Positions 17,127 to 26,696 of a stretch of DNA of 64,000 nt are shown in pieces. The translations under genes and the position numbers were made by a program. The first letter of the stretch is position 1. Each line of letters starts with the position of its first letter. The stretch comes from CAWINH01 sp963837425 (GTDB lineage: Bacteria; Chloroflexota; Limnocylindria; QHBO01), in contig CAWINH010000006.1 in the NCBI GenBank assembly GCA_963837425.1, forward strand, positions 186,001 through 250,000, in the 5' to 3' direction. The notes under the pieces are model-generated. The model saw only the letters and a list, made by a program, of their open reading frames with translations. It was not told the origin of the DNA and made no database searches.

Positions 17127-18104
17127 GCGATCCGCGCCCATCTCCTCGATGGCCAGCAGGACCGGCGGCAGCTCGCGCGGCTCGATCCGCGAGACGAGGT
17201 CGCCGGCCACTTCTCTGATCACCGCGTCGCCGGCCTCGCGGAGATCATGGCCCACTCCCGGCAGCACCCGCCGTGATGGCCGGTTACCGGCATCGGTCAG
17301 CGCCACGGCCAGGAGCTCCGACTCGTCCGGATGCGCCCAGGCATCATCGGCCCCGTGCACGAGGCCGACCGACCGATGCAGCATCGTGGCCAGCGCCAGC
17401 GGCGGCGTGTGCATCGCCTGCTCGACCCACGCCAGCCCGAGCTCGACGCGCTCTCCATCCGCCAGGCGCAGCTTGATCGAAGGCTCCCGGCGCTCGGCAC
17501 GCTCGAGGATCTCCTCGCTCGATCGGTCAAGGGCCGCGACGATCGGGTGCTCGAGGTCGCCCGGATGACGGGACCGATGCGCGACGCCACGGCGCAGCAC
17601 GTCCGCCCACGGGCGCGCCGCGGCGCCGATCAGCGTCAGCGCGCTCAGCGCCGGATCCCCGATCGCCACCGAGACGGCCAGCAGGGCGCCCTCCCCGTGC
17701 CCGACGATCGCCGTCCGCCGCAGGTCGAGCGCGTCGTTGGCGCGGAGGGCGGCCAGCATGTCGCGAGCGTCGTCGATGCGGGCGAAGAGCGAGCTCTGCG
17801 CCCAGGAGCCCTCGGACGAGCCGCAGCCGCGTGGATCGCAGCGCAGGCTCGCGACGCCGCGCGCGGCGAGAGCGTCGGCCAGCCGCGTCAGCAGGCCGGG
17901 CTCGTCCCCGGCCCCGCGATACCACGTCGGGTGGCCGGATCGGTCCCATGCACCGTCACGATCGCGCGGCAGCCACGAGGGCAGGAGCAGCGCGTTCGGG
18001 TAGCGGCCGCGCCGGTCGGGTGGCGGCGGCGCATCGGGCAGCGTGAGGGTGGCCGCCAGGGTCACCTCGCCGGCCCGCACCCGGAGCTCCTCCGACCTCG
18101 ACAC
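17124..18104 (-). CDS. alpha/beta hydrolase fold protein lacking the nucleophile serine
   Basis: About 326 residues. An alpha/beta hydrolase sheet is evident: oxyanion region LLLPSW, RCDPRGCGSSEG, and the nucleophile-elbow position VGHGEGA. The usual GxSxG Ser is Gly (codon GGG) in an otherwise intact elbow. Asp (HGADDAW) and His (GVGHDL) positions persist. The GTG at 18104 is preferred to the upstream ATG because TACCCT lies exactly six bases upstream of it. Possibly a non-catalytic or differently catalytic member. Confidence 0.75.
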   Translation of the reverse strand: MSRSEELRVRAGEVTLAATLTLPDAPPPPDRRGRYPNALLLPSWLPRDRDGAWDRSGHPTWYRGAGDEPGLLTRLADALAARGVASLRCDPRGCGSSEGSWAQSSLFARIDDARDMLAALRANDALDLRRTAIVGHGEGALLAVSVAIGDPALSALTLIGAAARPWADVLRRGVAHRSRHPGDLEHPIVAALDRSSEEILERAERREPSIKLRLADGERVELGLAWVEQAMHTPPLALATMLHRSVGLVHGADDAWAHPDESELLAVALTDAGNRPSRRVLPGVGHDLREAGDAVIREVAGDLVSRIEPRELPPVLLAIEEMGADR

Positions 18105-18110
18105 GCGGGG

Positions 18111-18116
18111 AGGGTA
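18111..18116 (-). promoter_or_regulatory. -10 box of a leaderless promoter (hydrolase gene)
   Basis: TACCCT on the minus strand with a six-base gap to GTG at 18104. It lies inside the longer frame that would start at 18119, which argues for the shorter start. Confidence 0.5.
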
Positions 18117-18129
18117 CATGGGGCGCGCT

Positions 18130-18933
18130 TCAGGCGAACACGAACCGCCAGGTGCCCAGGGTCACGCTGACCAGTACCGCGCCGCCGGCAAGCGCACAGC
18201 CGGCGGCGACGAGCAGCCAGTCGGCCCGCTCCATCGCCTGCCGCCGTGCGGCGCTCCGACACGGCCGCGAGCCGAAGCCGCGCGCCTCCATCGCCAGCGC
18301 GAGCCGGGTCGCGCGCCGGACCGCGGAGACGAGGAGGCTGAAGAGCTGGCCCGCCGCGATCCCGGCGGCGGCGAGCGGCGATCGGCCCGCCGACACCCCG
18401 CGCGCCCGGCGCGCCAGGCGCAGCATCTGGTACTCGCGGCTCATGATCGGCGGGAAGCGGAAGGCGGCGAGCGCGCCGACCGCCAGCCGCGGCGGCAGGT
18501 GGGCCTGCTGCTGGAGCGCATCCGCCAGGTCGGTCGGATCGATCGTGACGAGGGCCAGCACGCCGGTGAGCGCCACGCCCAGGACCCGCAGCCCCAGGCC
18601 GATCCCGCCCGCGAGACTGCCCGAGCGGAGGCTGAACGGGCCGACCTCCACGAGCAGCGACCCACCGGGCGCCGCGGCGAAGACCGCGTTCAGGATGGCG
18701 AGGGCGACCGCGGCAATGAGCACAGGCCAGGCCCGCGCCAGCAGATCCGCGGGGCGGACGCCGGTCAGCGGAATGCAGGCCAGCACCACGACGAGCACGA
18801 CGATCGGGGTCACGAGATCGACGGAGACGAAGAGGGCGACCATGACCACGACCGCGGCGCCGAGCTTGGCGAGGGGGTTGGCGCGCGCGAGCAGGGCGCG
18901 CGGATTCGGGCGAATTGGCGTCAGGAGCTTCAT
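18130..18933 (-). CDS. ykoC: ECF transporter transmembrane protein (EcfT), YkoC-like
   Basis: 267 residues with five or six membrane helices and the coupling-helix motif LARRARGV that docks into the ATPases of energy-coupling-factor transporters; a second Ala-Arg-Gly motif follows (MEARGFGSR). Last gene of the thiN-ykoE-ykoD-ykoC operon. With YkoE as substrate binder and YkoD as ATPase it should import a thiamine precursor such as hydroxymethylpyrimidine. Overlaps the ATPase gene by four bases. Confidence 0.88.
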   Translation of the reverse strand: MKLLTPIRPNPRALLARANPLAKLGAAVVVMVALFVSVDLVTPIVVLVVVLACIPLTGVRPADLLARAWPVLIAAVALAILNAVFAAAPGGSLLVEVGPFSLRSGSLAGGIGLGLRVLGVALTGVLALVTIDPTDLADALQQQAHLPPRLAVGALAAFRFPPIMSREYQMLRLARRARGVSAGRSPLAAAGIAAGQLFSLLVSAVRRATRLALAMEARGFGSRPCRSAARRQAMERADWLLVAAGCALAGGAVLVSVTLGTWRFVFA

Positions 18934-20432
18934 GCCGGACCCGACGGGGCGCCGAGGCGCAGGGTTCGATCCGCGAGGGCGCTCGCGAACTCGCGATCGT
19001 GGGTGGCGAAGACGATCGCGCGACCGCCGTCGCGCATGGCAGCCAGCAGCCGGAGGAGCTCGCTCGCCGTCCGCCGGTCCTGCCCGAAGGTCGGCTCGTC
19101 AAGGATGAGCACGGCGGGGGCGGTCGCGAGAGCGGTCGCCACCGAGAGGCGCCGCTTCTCGCCTCCCGAGAGGGTGAACGGGTTCGCCTCCGCGAGCGCC
19201 CCGAGGTGCAACCGCTCCATGAGCTCGTCCGCTCGCTGCCGGGCGTCGTGCGGGTGGGATCCGGAGCGGAGCGGCCCGAGCTCCAGCTCGTCGCGCACCC
19301 GCCCGGTCAGGAACTGGTGCTCCGGATTCTGGAAGACGGTGCCGACATGTCGGACGAGGTCGCCGGCCGGCCAGCCCGCCACCGGGTCGTGGCCGCGACC
19401 GGCCGCCAGGGCCTCCGTGGCGGAGACGCTGCCGGTTGCGGGACGGAGCAGGCCCCCGACGAGGAGCGCGAGGGTCGATTTGCCGGCCCCGTTGGGACCG
19501 GTGAGCGCCAGCGCCTCCGAGGAACGAACCTGCAGGTCCGTGCGTGCCAGCGCGGCGCGATCCGCCCCCGGATACGTGTACCCGGCCTGCTCTGCGAGCA
19601 GCAACGTCTCGACCACGGCCCGCTCGCGCCGCACCGGGGCCGGCAGCCGCCGATCCGGGACCCATACACCAGCCTCGGCGAGCTCGTCCCCGTATCGGGC
19701 GAACACCTCTCGCGGAGGGCCATCGGCGAGGACCGTGCCGTCCACGAGGGCGATCACGCGGCTCACGAGCGGGAGCCAGTCCGCGACGCGGTGCTCGACG
19801 ACGACAAGGGTCAGGCCCAGCTGCTGCACGACGGACGCCACCACCTCGCGGACCGCGGCCGCGCCATCGGGATCCAGGTTCGCGGTCGGCTCGTCGAGGA
19901 GCAGCAGCCCGGGCCGCATCGCGAGCACCCCGGCGATGACGAGGCGCTGCTGCTCACCGCCCGAGAGCGCATCCGTCGGTCGGTCCCGTCCGTATCCGAA
20001 GCCGACGGCGGCGAGCGCTGCGTCGACCCGCGACCAGATCGCATCGGGCGGGAGGCACGCGTTCTCCAGCCCGAACGCAACGTCGTCACCGGCGCGCCCC
20101 ATGACGAGCTGTGCCGACGGGTCCTGGAACACGATGCCGACCCGGTCGCGCGCGGCGTGCGGCGGCGCGTCGTCGATCGCCAGGCTCCCCTGCTCCTCCC
20201 CGCCGCCGATCGGGTTCAGCAGGCCGGCCATCCCGAGCAGGAGCGTCGACTTCCCGGAGCCCGACGGGCCAAGCAGCAGGACGCGCTCCCCCGGCTCGAC
20301 GTGGAGATCGACCTCGCGGAGGGCCCAGCTGCGCCGACCGGCGTGGCGCCATCCCCAGCCGCGAGCCTCGACGGCGACGGGATTGGCTGGCGGCGGTGCG
20401 CTCAGTGGGTCAGACCTCCGGCTGTTCGGCAC
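18930..20432 (-). CDS. ykoD: duplicated ECF ATPase (EcfA-EcfA fusion), YkoD-like
   Basis: 500 residues, two ABC ATPase domains in tandem. First: Walker A GPSGSGKST, Q-loop VFQDP, signature LSGGEQQR, Walker B LLLLDEPTA. Second: GPNGAGKST, VFQNPEHQ, LSGGEKRR, LILDEPTF. The GTG at 20432 overlaps ykoE and has no ribosome site; a GGAGG lies upstream of an in-frame CTG at 20405, so that CTG may be the true start. Powers the YkoE/YkoC transporter. Confidence 0.92.
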   Translation of the reverse strand: MPNSRRSDPLSAPPPANPVAVEARGWGWRHAGRRSWALREVDLHVEPGERVLLLGPSGSGKSTLLLGMAGLLNPIGGGEEQGSLAIDDAPPHAARDRVGIVFQDPSAQLVMGRAGDDVAFGLENACLPPDAIWSRVDAALAAVGFGYGRDRPTDALSGGEQQRLVIAGVLAMRPGLLLLDEPTANLDPDGAAAVREVVASVVQQLGLTLVVVEHRVADWLPLVSRVIALVDGTVLADGPPREVFARYGDELAEAGVWVPDRRLPAPVRRERAVVETLLLAEQAGYTYPGADRAALARTDLQVRSSEALALTGPNGAGKSTLALLVGGLLRPATGSVSATEALAAGRGHDPVAGWPAGDLVRHVGTVFQNPEHQFLTGRVRDELELGPLRSGSHPHDARQRADELMERLHLGALAEANPFTLSGGEKRRLSVATALATAPAVLILDEPTFGQDRRTASELLRLLAAMRDGGRAIVFATHDREFASALADRTLRLGAPSGPA

Positions 20433-21000
20433 CCGACGGGAACTGGCTCAGGACGCCGGTGCGGGCCAGCGCGCGAACCAGGAGCCACGAGCCGAGCCCC
20501 GCGAGCAGCGCGCCGCTGATGAGCATGAACGTCCCGTACCCCAGCTGCACCCCGAATGCGGTCTTCGCGTAGTAGACGGGCATGTCGTGGATCCATTCGC
20601 CGACCGCCGCGCCGGCACCCGCCAGCAGCGCGACGGGGAGGCCGAAGGACCGATACAGGAGCGCCGCGAAGACGAGCTCGGCACCCGCTCCCTGGACCGC
20701 GCCGGAGAGGATGACGTCGAGCCCCCAGGCCGATCCGAGGAGGGCGGAGACGACGGCGGCCAGCGTCTCGGCGAAGAGCGCGGCTCCCGGCCGACGCACG
20801 ATGAGCATGCCGAGCACGCCGGGGACGAGCCACATCCCCGAGACGAGGTACGCGAGCGGGTTGACCTGCCCGCTGAAGAGCGGGAGGGTGACGACGTTCC
20901 ACTGCCAGAAGACGACGCCGAAGGCCGCTGCCAGCACGGCCGTCACCACGATGTCCACGATGCGCCAACCCTGCGTTGGCCGAATCCCTTCGCCCTGCAT
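20410..21000 (-). CDS. ykoE: ECF substrate-binding membrane protein YkoE
   Basis: 196 residues with about six membrane helices and typical YkoE text (VVTAVLAAAFGVVFWQWN, GAELVFAALLYR, GEWIHDMPVYYAK). YkoE is the S component for thiamine or its hydroxymethylpyrimidine precursor. Between thiN and the ATPase gene in a riboswitch-led operon, which independently supports the substrate class. Confidence 0.88.
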   Translation of the reverse strand: MQGEGIRPTQGWRIVDIVVTAVLAAAFGVVFWQWNVVTLPLFSGQVNPLAYLVSGMWLVPGVLGMLIVRRPGAALFAETLAAVVSALLGSAWGLDVILSGAVQGAGAELVFAALLYRSFGLPVALLAGAGAAVGEWIHDMPVYYAKTAFGVQLGYGTFMLISGALLAGLGSWLLVRALARTGVLSQFPSGAEQPEV

Positions 21001-21012
21001 GATCGTCCTCCT

Positions 21013-21654
21013 CTACGGCTCCGTTTCGATGACGAGGAGCGTCCCGCGCTCCAGTGAGACCGACGCCGGACGCTGCACGACGACGTTCGACAGCCCGCGC
21101 GATCTGCCGATGCGCAGCGGATCGCCGTGCAGCTCGTATCTGAGCCCGGTCGTGCGCACGCCATCGGCGTCGCCGCCGATCGGGATCAGGGTCACGACGG
21201 CGCCGATCGGAGCCTCGAGCGCGAGGCTGGCACCGGCGTGCAAGGCGCGGACCACCGTCCGCTCGCGGACGATCCGCAGGTCGGCGAGGCGTTGCCAGGC
21301 CGGATCGGCGAGCAGGAGCAGGTTCGCGAGCTCGTGATCGAGGCGCGCGCCCCCGAGGGCACCGAGGATGACGACACGGTCCGCGCCGCCGGCGACGGCC
21401 CGTTCCAGCGCGAGCTCCGTGTCGGATGCGTCCTTGTGCGCGGGGTGCCGCTCGATCGGCACCCCGGCGGCAGCCAGCTCCTCCACCAGCCCGGGATCGA
21501 CCGAGTCGAGGTCGCCGACGAGGAGGTCGGGGCGCCGCCCGAGCGCCGCCAGCCAGCCTGCGCCGGCATCGGCCGCGACCACGAGATCGGCCCCGTCGAG
21601 CAGTCCAGCGTCGCCGGCGGCCGGCTCGCCGTCGGCGACCACGATGGCCCTCAC
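21013..21654 (-). CDS. thiN: thiamine diphosphokinase
   Basis: 213 residues beginning MRAIVVADGEP. GTG at 21654 is chosen because a perfect AAGGAG lies seven bases upstream and because family members begin here; the frame is open to an ATG at 21756 that abuts the riboswitch and would add unconserved sequence. Motifs AADAGAGWL, VGDLDSVDP and KDASDTELAL are the pyrophosphokinase active site transferring diphosphate from ATP to thiamine. First gene of the TPP-controlled operon. Confidence 0.92.
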   Translation of the reverse strand: MRAIVVADGEPAAGDAGLLDGADLVVAADAGAGWLAALGRRPDLLVGDLDSVDPGLVEELAAAGVPIERHPAHKDASDTELALERAVAGGADRVVILGALGGARLDHELANLLLLADPAWQRLADLRIVRERTVVRALHAGASLALEAPIGAVVTLIPIGGDADGVRTTGLRYELHGDPLRIGRSRGLSNVVVQRPASVSLERGTLLVIETEP

Positions 21655-21764
21655 CCGCTCGCTCCTTCGCCGGATCGCCTCGCGGCGGGTTCCGGCTGCT
21701 GCATCGGCCCCGAGAACGACGAACGGCGCACCCGATCGGGGCACGCCGCGGCACATGAGATACC

Positions 21765-21847
21765 GACTCCCTTCGCTGGCATGACCCAGATCAGGTTCGA
21801 GGGTCTGCGGTCCGCCGCACTCTCAGCGCTGTCGCGCTCCCCTGTCG
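21765..21847 (-). promoter_or_regulatory. TPP riboswitch (THI element)
   Basis: Minus-strand sequence has the conserved THI-box cores: GGGGAGC, CTGAGAGTGC, ACCC, GAACCTGATCTGG and ATGCCAGCGAAGGGA in correct order and spacing. It leads the thiN-ykoEDC operon. No T-rich terminator follows, and the aptamer's AGGGAG lies near the ATG at 21756, so translational control is likely. Confidence 0.95.
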
Positions 21848-21884
21848 CTCTTGGGTTGTACGCCGTTCAGCGTAGCACGCTCGC

Positions 21885-21890
21885 TATCAT
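21885..21890 (+). promoter_or_regulatory. -10 box of a leaderless promoter (YbaK-like gene)
   Basis: TATCAT followed by six bases and the ATG at 21897. Confidence 0.6.
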
Positions 21891-21896
21891 CCGGCC

Positions 21897-22385
21897 ATGA
21901 CCGATGCCGCCGTCCATCCGAACGTCGCGCGCGTGATCGAGGCGGCCCGCGGGGCGGGCCTGGAGATCGCCGTCGAGCGCTTTCCGGCCGGCACGCGGAC
22001 CGCGCTCGACGCCGCTGCGGCGGTCGGCTGTGACGTCGCCCAGATCGTGAAGTCTCTCGTCTTCATGGCCGATGGCCGCGCGGTGATCGCCCTCGTTGGG
22101 GGCGACGATCGCCTGGACACCGGCAAGCTTGCAACGGCGCTCGGAGCGGCCGAAGTCCGCCGCGCCACCGGCGACGAGGCGCGGGCCGCGACGGGATTCG
22201 CGATCGGCGGCGTTCCGCCGCTCGGCCACGCCGCGTCACTCTCGGTCCTGATCGACGATCACCTTCTCGCGCACCACGAGGTCTGGGCCGCGGCCGGCCT
22301 CCCCGACGCGGTGTTCCGGGTCGACCCTGCGCGCCTCGCCGCGGCGGCCGGCGCCCGCCGCGCCGACCTGGCCGAGGGTCGATAG
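21897..22385 (+). CDS. YbaK/ProX-like aminoacyl-tRNA deacylase
   Basis: 162 residues, the single-domain YbaK/EbsC size. The conserved lysine lies in AQIVKSLVF and the GGVPPLGH loop is the family substrate-loop signature. Such proteins hydrolyse mischarged Cys- or Ala-tRNAPro in trans. Divergent from the thiN operon; the following membrane gene begins eight bases after its stop. Confidence 0.88.
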   Translation: MTDAAVHPNVARVIEAARGAGLEIAVERFPAGTRTALDAAAAVGCDVAQIVKSLVFMADGRAVIALVGGDDRLDTGKLATALGAAEVRRATGDEARAATGFAIGGVPPLGHAASLSVLIDDHLLAHHEVWAAAGLPDAVFRVDPARLAAAAGARRADLAEGR

Positions 22386-22392
22386 CCAGCCC

Positions 22393-23139
22393 ATGCTCGC
22401 ACTCGTCGGGAACGGTCTGGCCCTCGTCGGGCTGCTGCTCGCCGCGGCCGGGCTGCTGCTCGCCAGGGGCTCCGGAGCCCGCGTGGCCATCGGCCGCCGC
22501 CTGGCCGGCGCGCGCGAGCTGGCGGTTGGCGACCTGCTCGACCTCGAGGAGCTCCCGCGGCGGCCGATAAGGGTGGTGGGCCGCATTCGCTGCCCGGATC
22601 CGATCGTCACCGCCCGCGACGAGCGGCTGGTGGCCCTCCATCGCGATGTCGAGATTCGGCTCCCCGACGGCCGCTGGCGCTCGATCGAGCGCGTCCGGGC
22701 CAGTCGCGGCTTCGAGCTCTGGGACCATGCCGGCTCGGTCTCGATCGACGCCGGGGAGGCCGCCGAACCGCTGATCAGCATCCCGTACGTCTGGGAGGGC
22801 GATCCCGGCGAGCTGGACGAGAGTTACGCGCCGGCCATCGAGCGGCTGCGCGCCGAGGGCGGCGCAGCCACCGCGGCGCGCGCGGTGACCCGCACCATCA
22901 ACGCCGTGGACCGCCTCCTCGTGCTCGCCCGCGTCGTGCGCCGGCCCGACGGGGAGGTGCAGCTGGCGCCGCCTCCCGGCGGCTACCTGATCGCCGCCCT
23001 CGACCTGCCCGACGCGATGCGACTGCTCGGCGGAGCCGGGCGGCGCAGGCTCGTCGTCGGCGCGGCGCTCACCCTGCTCGGCGGAGGCCTCGTCCTCGTT
23101 GCGATCGCCCTCTTCGTTCTCGCGCCGCTGGTCCGCTGA
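22393..23139 (+). CDS. GIDE-domain-like membrane protein
   Basis: 248 residues: an N-terminal hydrophobic helix (1-24), a soluble middle domain and a C-terminal hairpin (about 215-246). The middle text PIRVVGRIRCPDPIVTARDER with ALHRDVEIRL and a late GGYLIAALD resembles the GIDE domain of MULAN-like proteins, which in bacteria lacks the RING finger. Function unknown. Probably co-transcribed with the YbaK-like gene. Confidence 0.65.
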   Translation: MLALVGNGLALVGLLLAAAGLLLARGSGARVAIGRRLAGARELAVGDLLDLEELPRRPIRVVGRIRCPDPIVTARDERLVALHRDVEIRLPDGRWRSIERVRASRGFELWDHAGSVSIDAGEAAEPLISIPYVWEGDPGELDESYAPAIERLRAEGGAATAARAVTRTINAVDRLLVLARVVRRPDGEVQLAPPPGGYLIAALDLPDAMRLLGGAGRRRLVVGAALTLLGGGLVLVAIALFVLAPLVR

Positions 23140-23150
23140 CCACGAGCGCG

Positions 23151-23197
23151 GTACCGGGCCAGACCGGTACGAATGGGAGGGTCGAGCGCGGGCGCTC
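23151..23197. repeat. two adjacent inverted repeats before the signalling gene
   Basis: GTACCGG-N6-CCGGTAC (23151-23170) is followed by GAGCGC-GG-GCGCTC (23184-23197). They sit upstream of a TACCAT box at 23205-23210 and the start at 23261. They could end upstream transcription or serve as operators, perhaps for the HTH domain encoded next. Confidence 0.5.
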
Positions 23198-23260
23198 CCA
23201 CTTCTACCATCCGGTGCAGCGTTCCTACCAGATGTTCCATTTCGCGACCAAGGAGCACAG

Positions 23261-26200
23261 GTGCCACATTCGAGCCGTGAACGCGGCGATGAGCAGGAGT
23301 CTCTGCTCAGCGTGGCCCAGGCGGCCGCCCTGCTCGGCGTCCACCCGAACACCCTGCGTGCCTGGACCGATGCCGGCCGCCTGACCGCCTACCGGATCAA
23401 CCTGCGCGGCGACCGCCGCTACCGTCGCGGCGAGGTCGAGCGTCTGCTCGCGGAAGGCGCCTCGTCGCATGAGCAGGAGCCCGCGGTCGCCGACCGCGGC
23501 GCCGCTCGTGATCGCGAGCTCGCGGCGCTCGCCCGGCTCGCACAGGGAAGCGGTGGCTCCGCGACCCCCACCACCGTCTGCCGCACCGCGGTCGAGGCAT
23601 TGCGCACGACGCTCGGCGTGGCACGCGTCGCAATCTACGTGGCCCGCGAAGGGGCCGACGACTACACACTCGAGACGGACACCGGGTACCGCGTCGCCCC
23701 TCCCTCATCGCTCAGCGACATCGAGGGAGTCGATCTCGAGGGCGAGGCGGCCCCGAAGCCGATCGCCGACGACCCGTCCGCCCCGCTGCGCGCCCAGCTG
23801 CCGCTCGCCGCGGGCGGCGAGCTGGTCGGCGTCCTCGTCCTCGAGGACGACCCGGGCGGGCCGCTGGCCGACCTTCGCCCCGCGTTCCTGCGCATCGTGG
23901 CGGGCGCCATCGGCGCCGATCTGCAGAATGCGCGCATCCTGGCCCGCGCCCGCCGCGAAGTGGCTCGCGCGCGCGCGCTGCGCCACGTCACGCAGGAGCT
24001 GACCGGCCAGCTGGACCTCAACGCCGTGCTGGACGACATCGTCGACCGCACGCGCTCCCTGTTCGACGCCGACAAGGCCGGCCTGTGGCTCCTCGACGAA
24101 GGGGCCGAGCATCCGTTCCAGGAGGCGGCCGCGCGCGGCCTGGCGGAGGTTTCGGCAGACGGTCGGCGCACTCACCCTCCACAGCCCGGCGGTCGGCGTG
24201 CGCGCGGTCCGCGAGCGCCGCACCTTCGTCGTGCGTGACGCGAACATGCGGCCCGACGTGGGGATCCTGCAGCCGATCTATGTCGCGAGGGGATCCGCAC
24301 CGCCTGCCTGGTGCCGCTGGTCAGCAACGACCGGGCGGTGGGCGTCATCGGCCTCTATCACACCCGCGACCACGAGTGGCCGGAGGACGAGCTGGCGCTC
24401 GCGCAGTCGTTCGCCAACCAGGCGGCGGTGGCGATCGCCAACGCGCGCCTCTACCGGTCGGTCGCCGAGCAGGCCGCCCGCATGCGTTCGATCCAGGACC
24501 TCTCCGCCCGGCTGAACCGCCTGACCGACGTGCAGGCCATCGCCGATGCGATCGTCGCCGAGGCGAGCACGCTGGCCGAGTACCACGACATCCGGGTCTA
24601 CGCGGTGGACTGGGAGACGCGCATCTGCGAGCCGATCGCCTTCACGGACCGGCTGCTGGGGATCGGCGACTTCCGCGACGCACTGCGGGTCGACATCGGC
24701 GAGGGGTCCTTCACCGGTTGGGTGGCCGAGCACGGCGAGCCGATCCTGGCCAACGACGCGCTGAACGACCCGCGGGGGCACACCATCGAGGGGACCGACG
24801 AGATCGAGGAGTCGATGCTGGTGGTGCCGATGGTCTTCGAGGGCCGCTCGGTGGGCGTCATCGCGCTCTCCAAGCTGGGTCGCGACCAGTTCAGCAACGA
24901 CGACCTGCAGACGATGACCATCTTCGCCGGCTACGCGGCCCAGGCGATCGCCAACGCGACCGCCTACGCGCGCCTGGAGCTGCAGTCCGCCGAGCTCGGC
25001 CGGCAGCTGCAGTCGCAGCGGCGCCTGCTCGAGATCAACGAGCGGCTGCTCTCCACCCTCGACCGCCAGGACGTGCTGGAGACGATCGCCGACGGCCTGC
25101 GCTCGGTGGTGCGCTACGACAACCTGTCGATCTACCGCGTCGACGAGGCGCATCGCATCCTGGCCCCGGTCCTCACCCGCGAGCGCCACGCGGAGCAGGT
25201 CGCGCGCTACAACGTCCCGTTCGGACGCGGCCTGATGGGCTGGGCGGTGGAGCACGCCGAGCCGGTGCTGGCCAACGACGCGCTGAACGACCCGCGCGCG
25301 ATGCAGATCCCCGGCACGCCGGCGGACCCCGAGGCGCTGGTCGTCGTCCCGCTCATCGCCGACGGCGCGGTCATCGGCTGCATGAACATCTCGCGCGTCG
25401 GGGAGCCGAGGCCCACTTCTCCCAGGCGGACTTCGAGCTCGTCAAGCTCTTCGCCGGCCAGGCCTCGATCGCCCTGCGCAACGCGGAGGCGCACCAGGCG
25501 GTGAGCACGCGGGCGGATACCGATGCGCTCACCGGGCTCGGCAACCACGGCGCCTTCCAGCGCACCCTGGCCCATCTCCTCGGCCAGCCGGACGGCTCGG
25601 CGAGGGGGCCGGCGCCCGGCGATCGAGCCGCAGCCGGCCGCGGTGCTGATGATGGACCTCGACCAGTTCAAGGCCTACAACGACCGGCTCGGCCACCCGG
25701 CCGGCGATGCGCTGCTGCACGCCATCGGCACCGCCATCTACGGCGCCGCACGCTCCGAGGACCAGGTCTTCCGCTACGGCGGGGACGAGTTCGCCATGAT
25801 CCTGGCCGGCGTGGACGCCGACGTGGCTTCGTCGGTGGCGCACGGGTCGGCGCCGCCGTGGATGGGCTGACCGCGGGCGAGCCCACCCCGGTCACGATCT
25901 CCGTCGGGGTGGCCGCCGCACCGGCGGATGCCCGCGACAAGGACGAGCTGATCGCGGCGGCCGACACGGCCCTCTACTACGGCAAGCAGTCCGGCGGGAA
26001 CCGGGTCGTTCGCGTCGGCGAGGTCCCGCGCGAGATGCGCGACCTGCGCACCACCCTGGACCGGCTGGCGCGCGCCGCCCTCCTCCACCCCGGCGGACCC
26101 GGCGGCCGTCGACACCCTGGTCGAGGCGGCCCGACGCGCGCGGCCAGCGGCGCCAGGCCGACAGCGTCCGCGACGCGCTGCTCAGCGTGGCCCGCTCGCT

Positions 26201-26651
26201 CGACGCGCGCGACACCGCCAGCGGGGCCACGGCGACCGGGTGGGGCGCCTCGCGCGCCGTCGCCGACGGCTCGGCTGCCGAGGAGAGCGCAGCGCCGTCG
26301 AGCTGGCGGCACGGCTGCACGGGTTCGAGGGGCTCGGGACCGGCGAGCTCGAGTCGATCCCCTCGCTCCGCGGGGTGGGCCGCATCCTCCGCGCACGCGC
26401 ACCCGGCGACGGGCAGGCCGCTGCCCATCGCGGCGCAGATCGTGGAGGCGGTGAACACCTACGACATCCTGCTCACCGGCTCGTCCGGCGAGCGCGTCGG
26501 GCGCCGCGAGGCGATCGAGCGCATGTCGCTCGGGCGGGCGGCCGTCGGCCCCGACGTGCTCCGGGCACTCGCGGCCGTCGTGGGCGCGGGCCGCGGGGCC
26601 CGCCACCGTCGCGGCGAGGACGTGCTGCAGGACGCGCGCGACGTGGCCTGA
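23261..26651 (+). CDS. HTH-4xGAF-GGDEF-HD signalling protein, broken by several frameshifts
   Basis: GTG at 23261 with AAGGAG five bases upstream. Joining frames gives roughly 1,100 residues: MerR/HTH_17-type helix-turn-helix (LSVAQAAALLGVHPNTLRAW), four GAF domains (about 23560-23950, 23990-24470, 24520-24990, 25030-25500), a diguanylate cyclase domain with intact RYGGDEF and MMDLDQFKAYNDRLGH (25520-26010), and a C-terminal HD/HD-GYP-like helical domain (AAQIVEAVNTYDILLTG). Breaks lie near 24180, 24285, 25400, 25600, 25830 and in the last 500 bases. A DNA-binding domain coupled to c-di-GMP synthesis is unusual. Confidence 0.72.
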
Positions 26652-26696
26652 GCCCGCGGTGGACCGCGGGCGGCCGGTGCTATCATCGCCGCTCCC

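Noticed and set aside
18043..21057. A 1,004-codon open frame on the plus strand opposite the ykoEDC/thiN operon
   Set aside because: It is low-complexity Arg/Ala/Pro text with no ribosome site and lies exactly antisense to four well-recognised genes; high GC makes antisense frames stay open.
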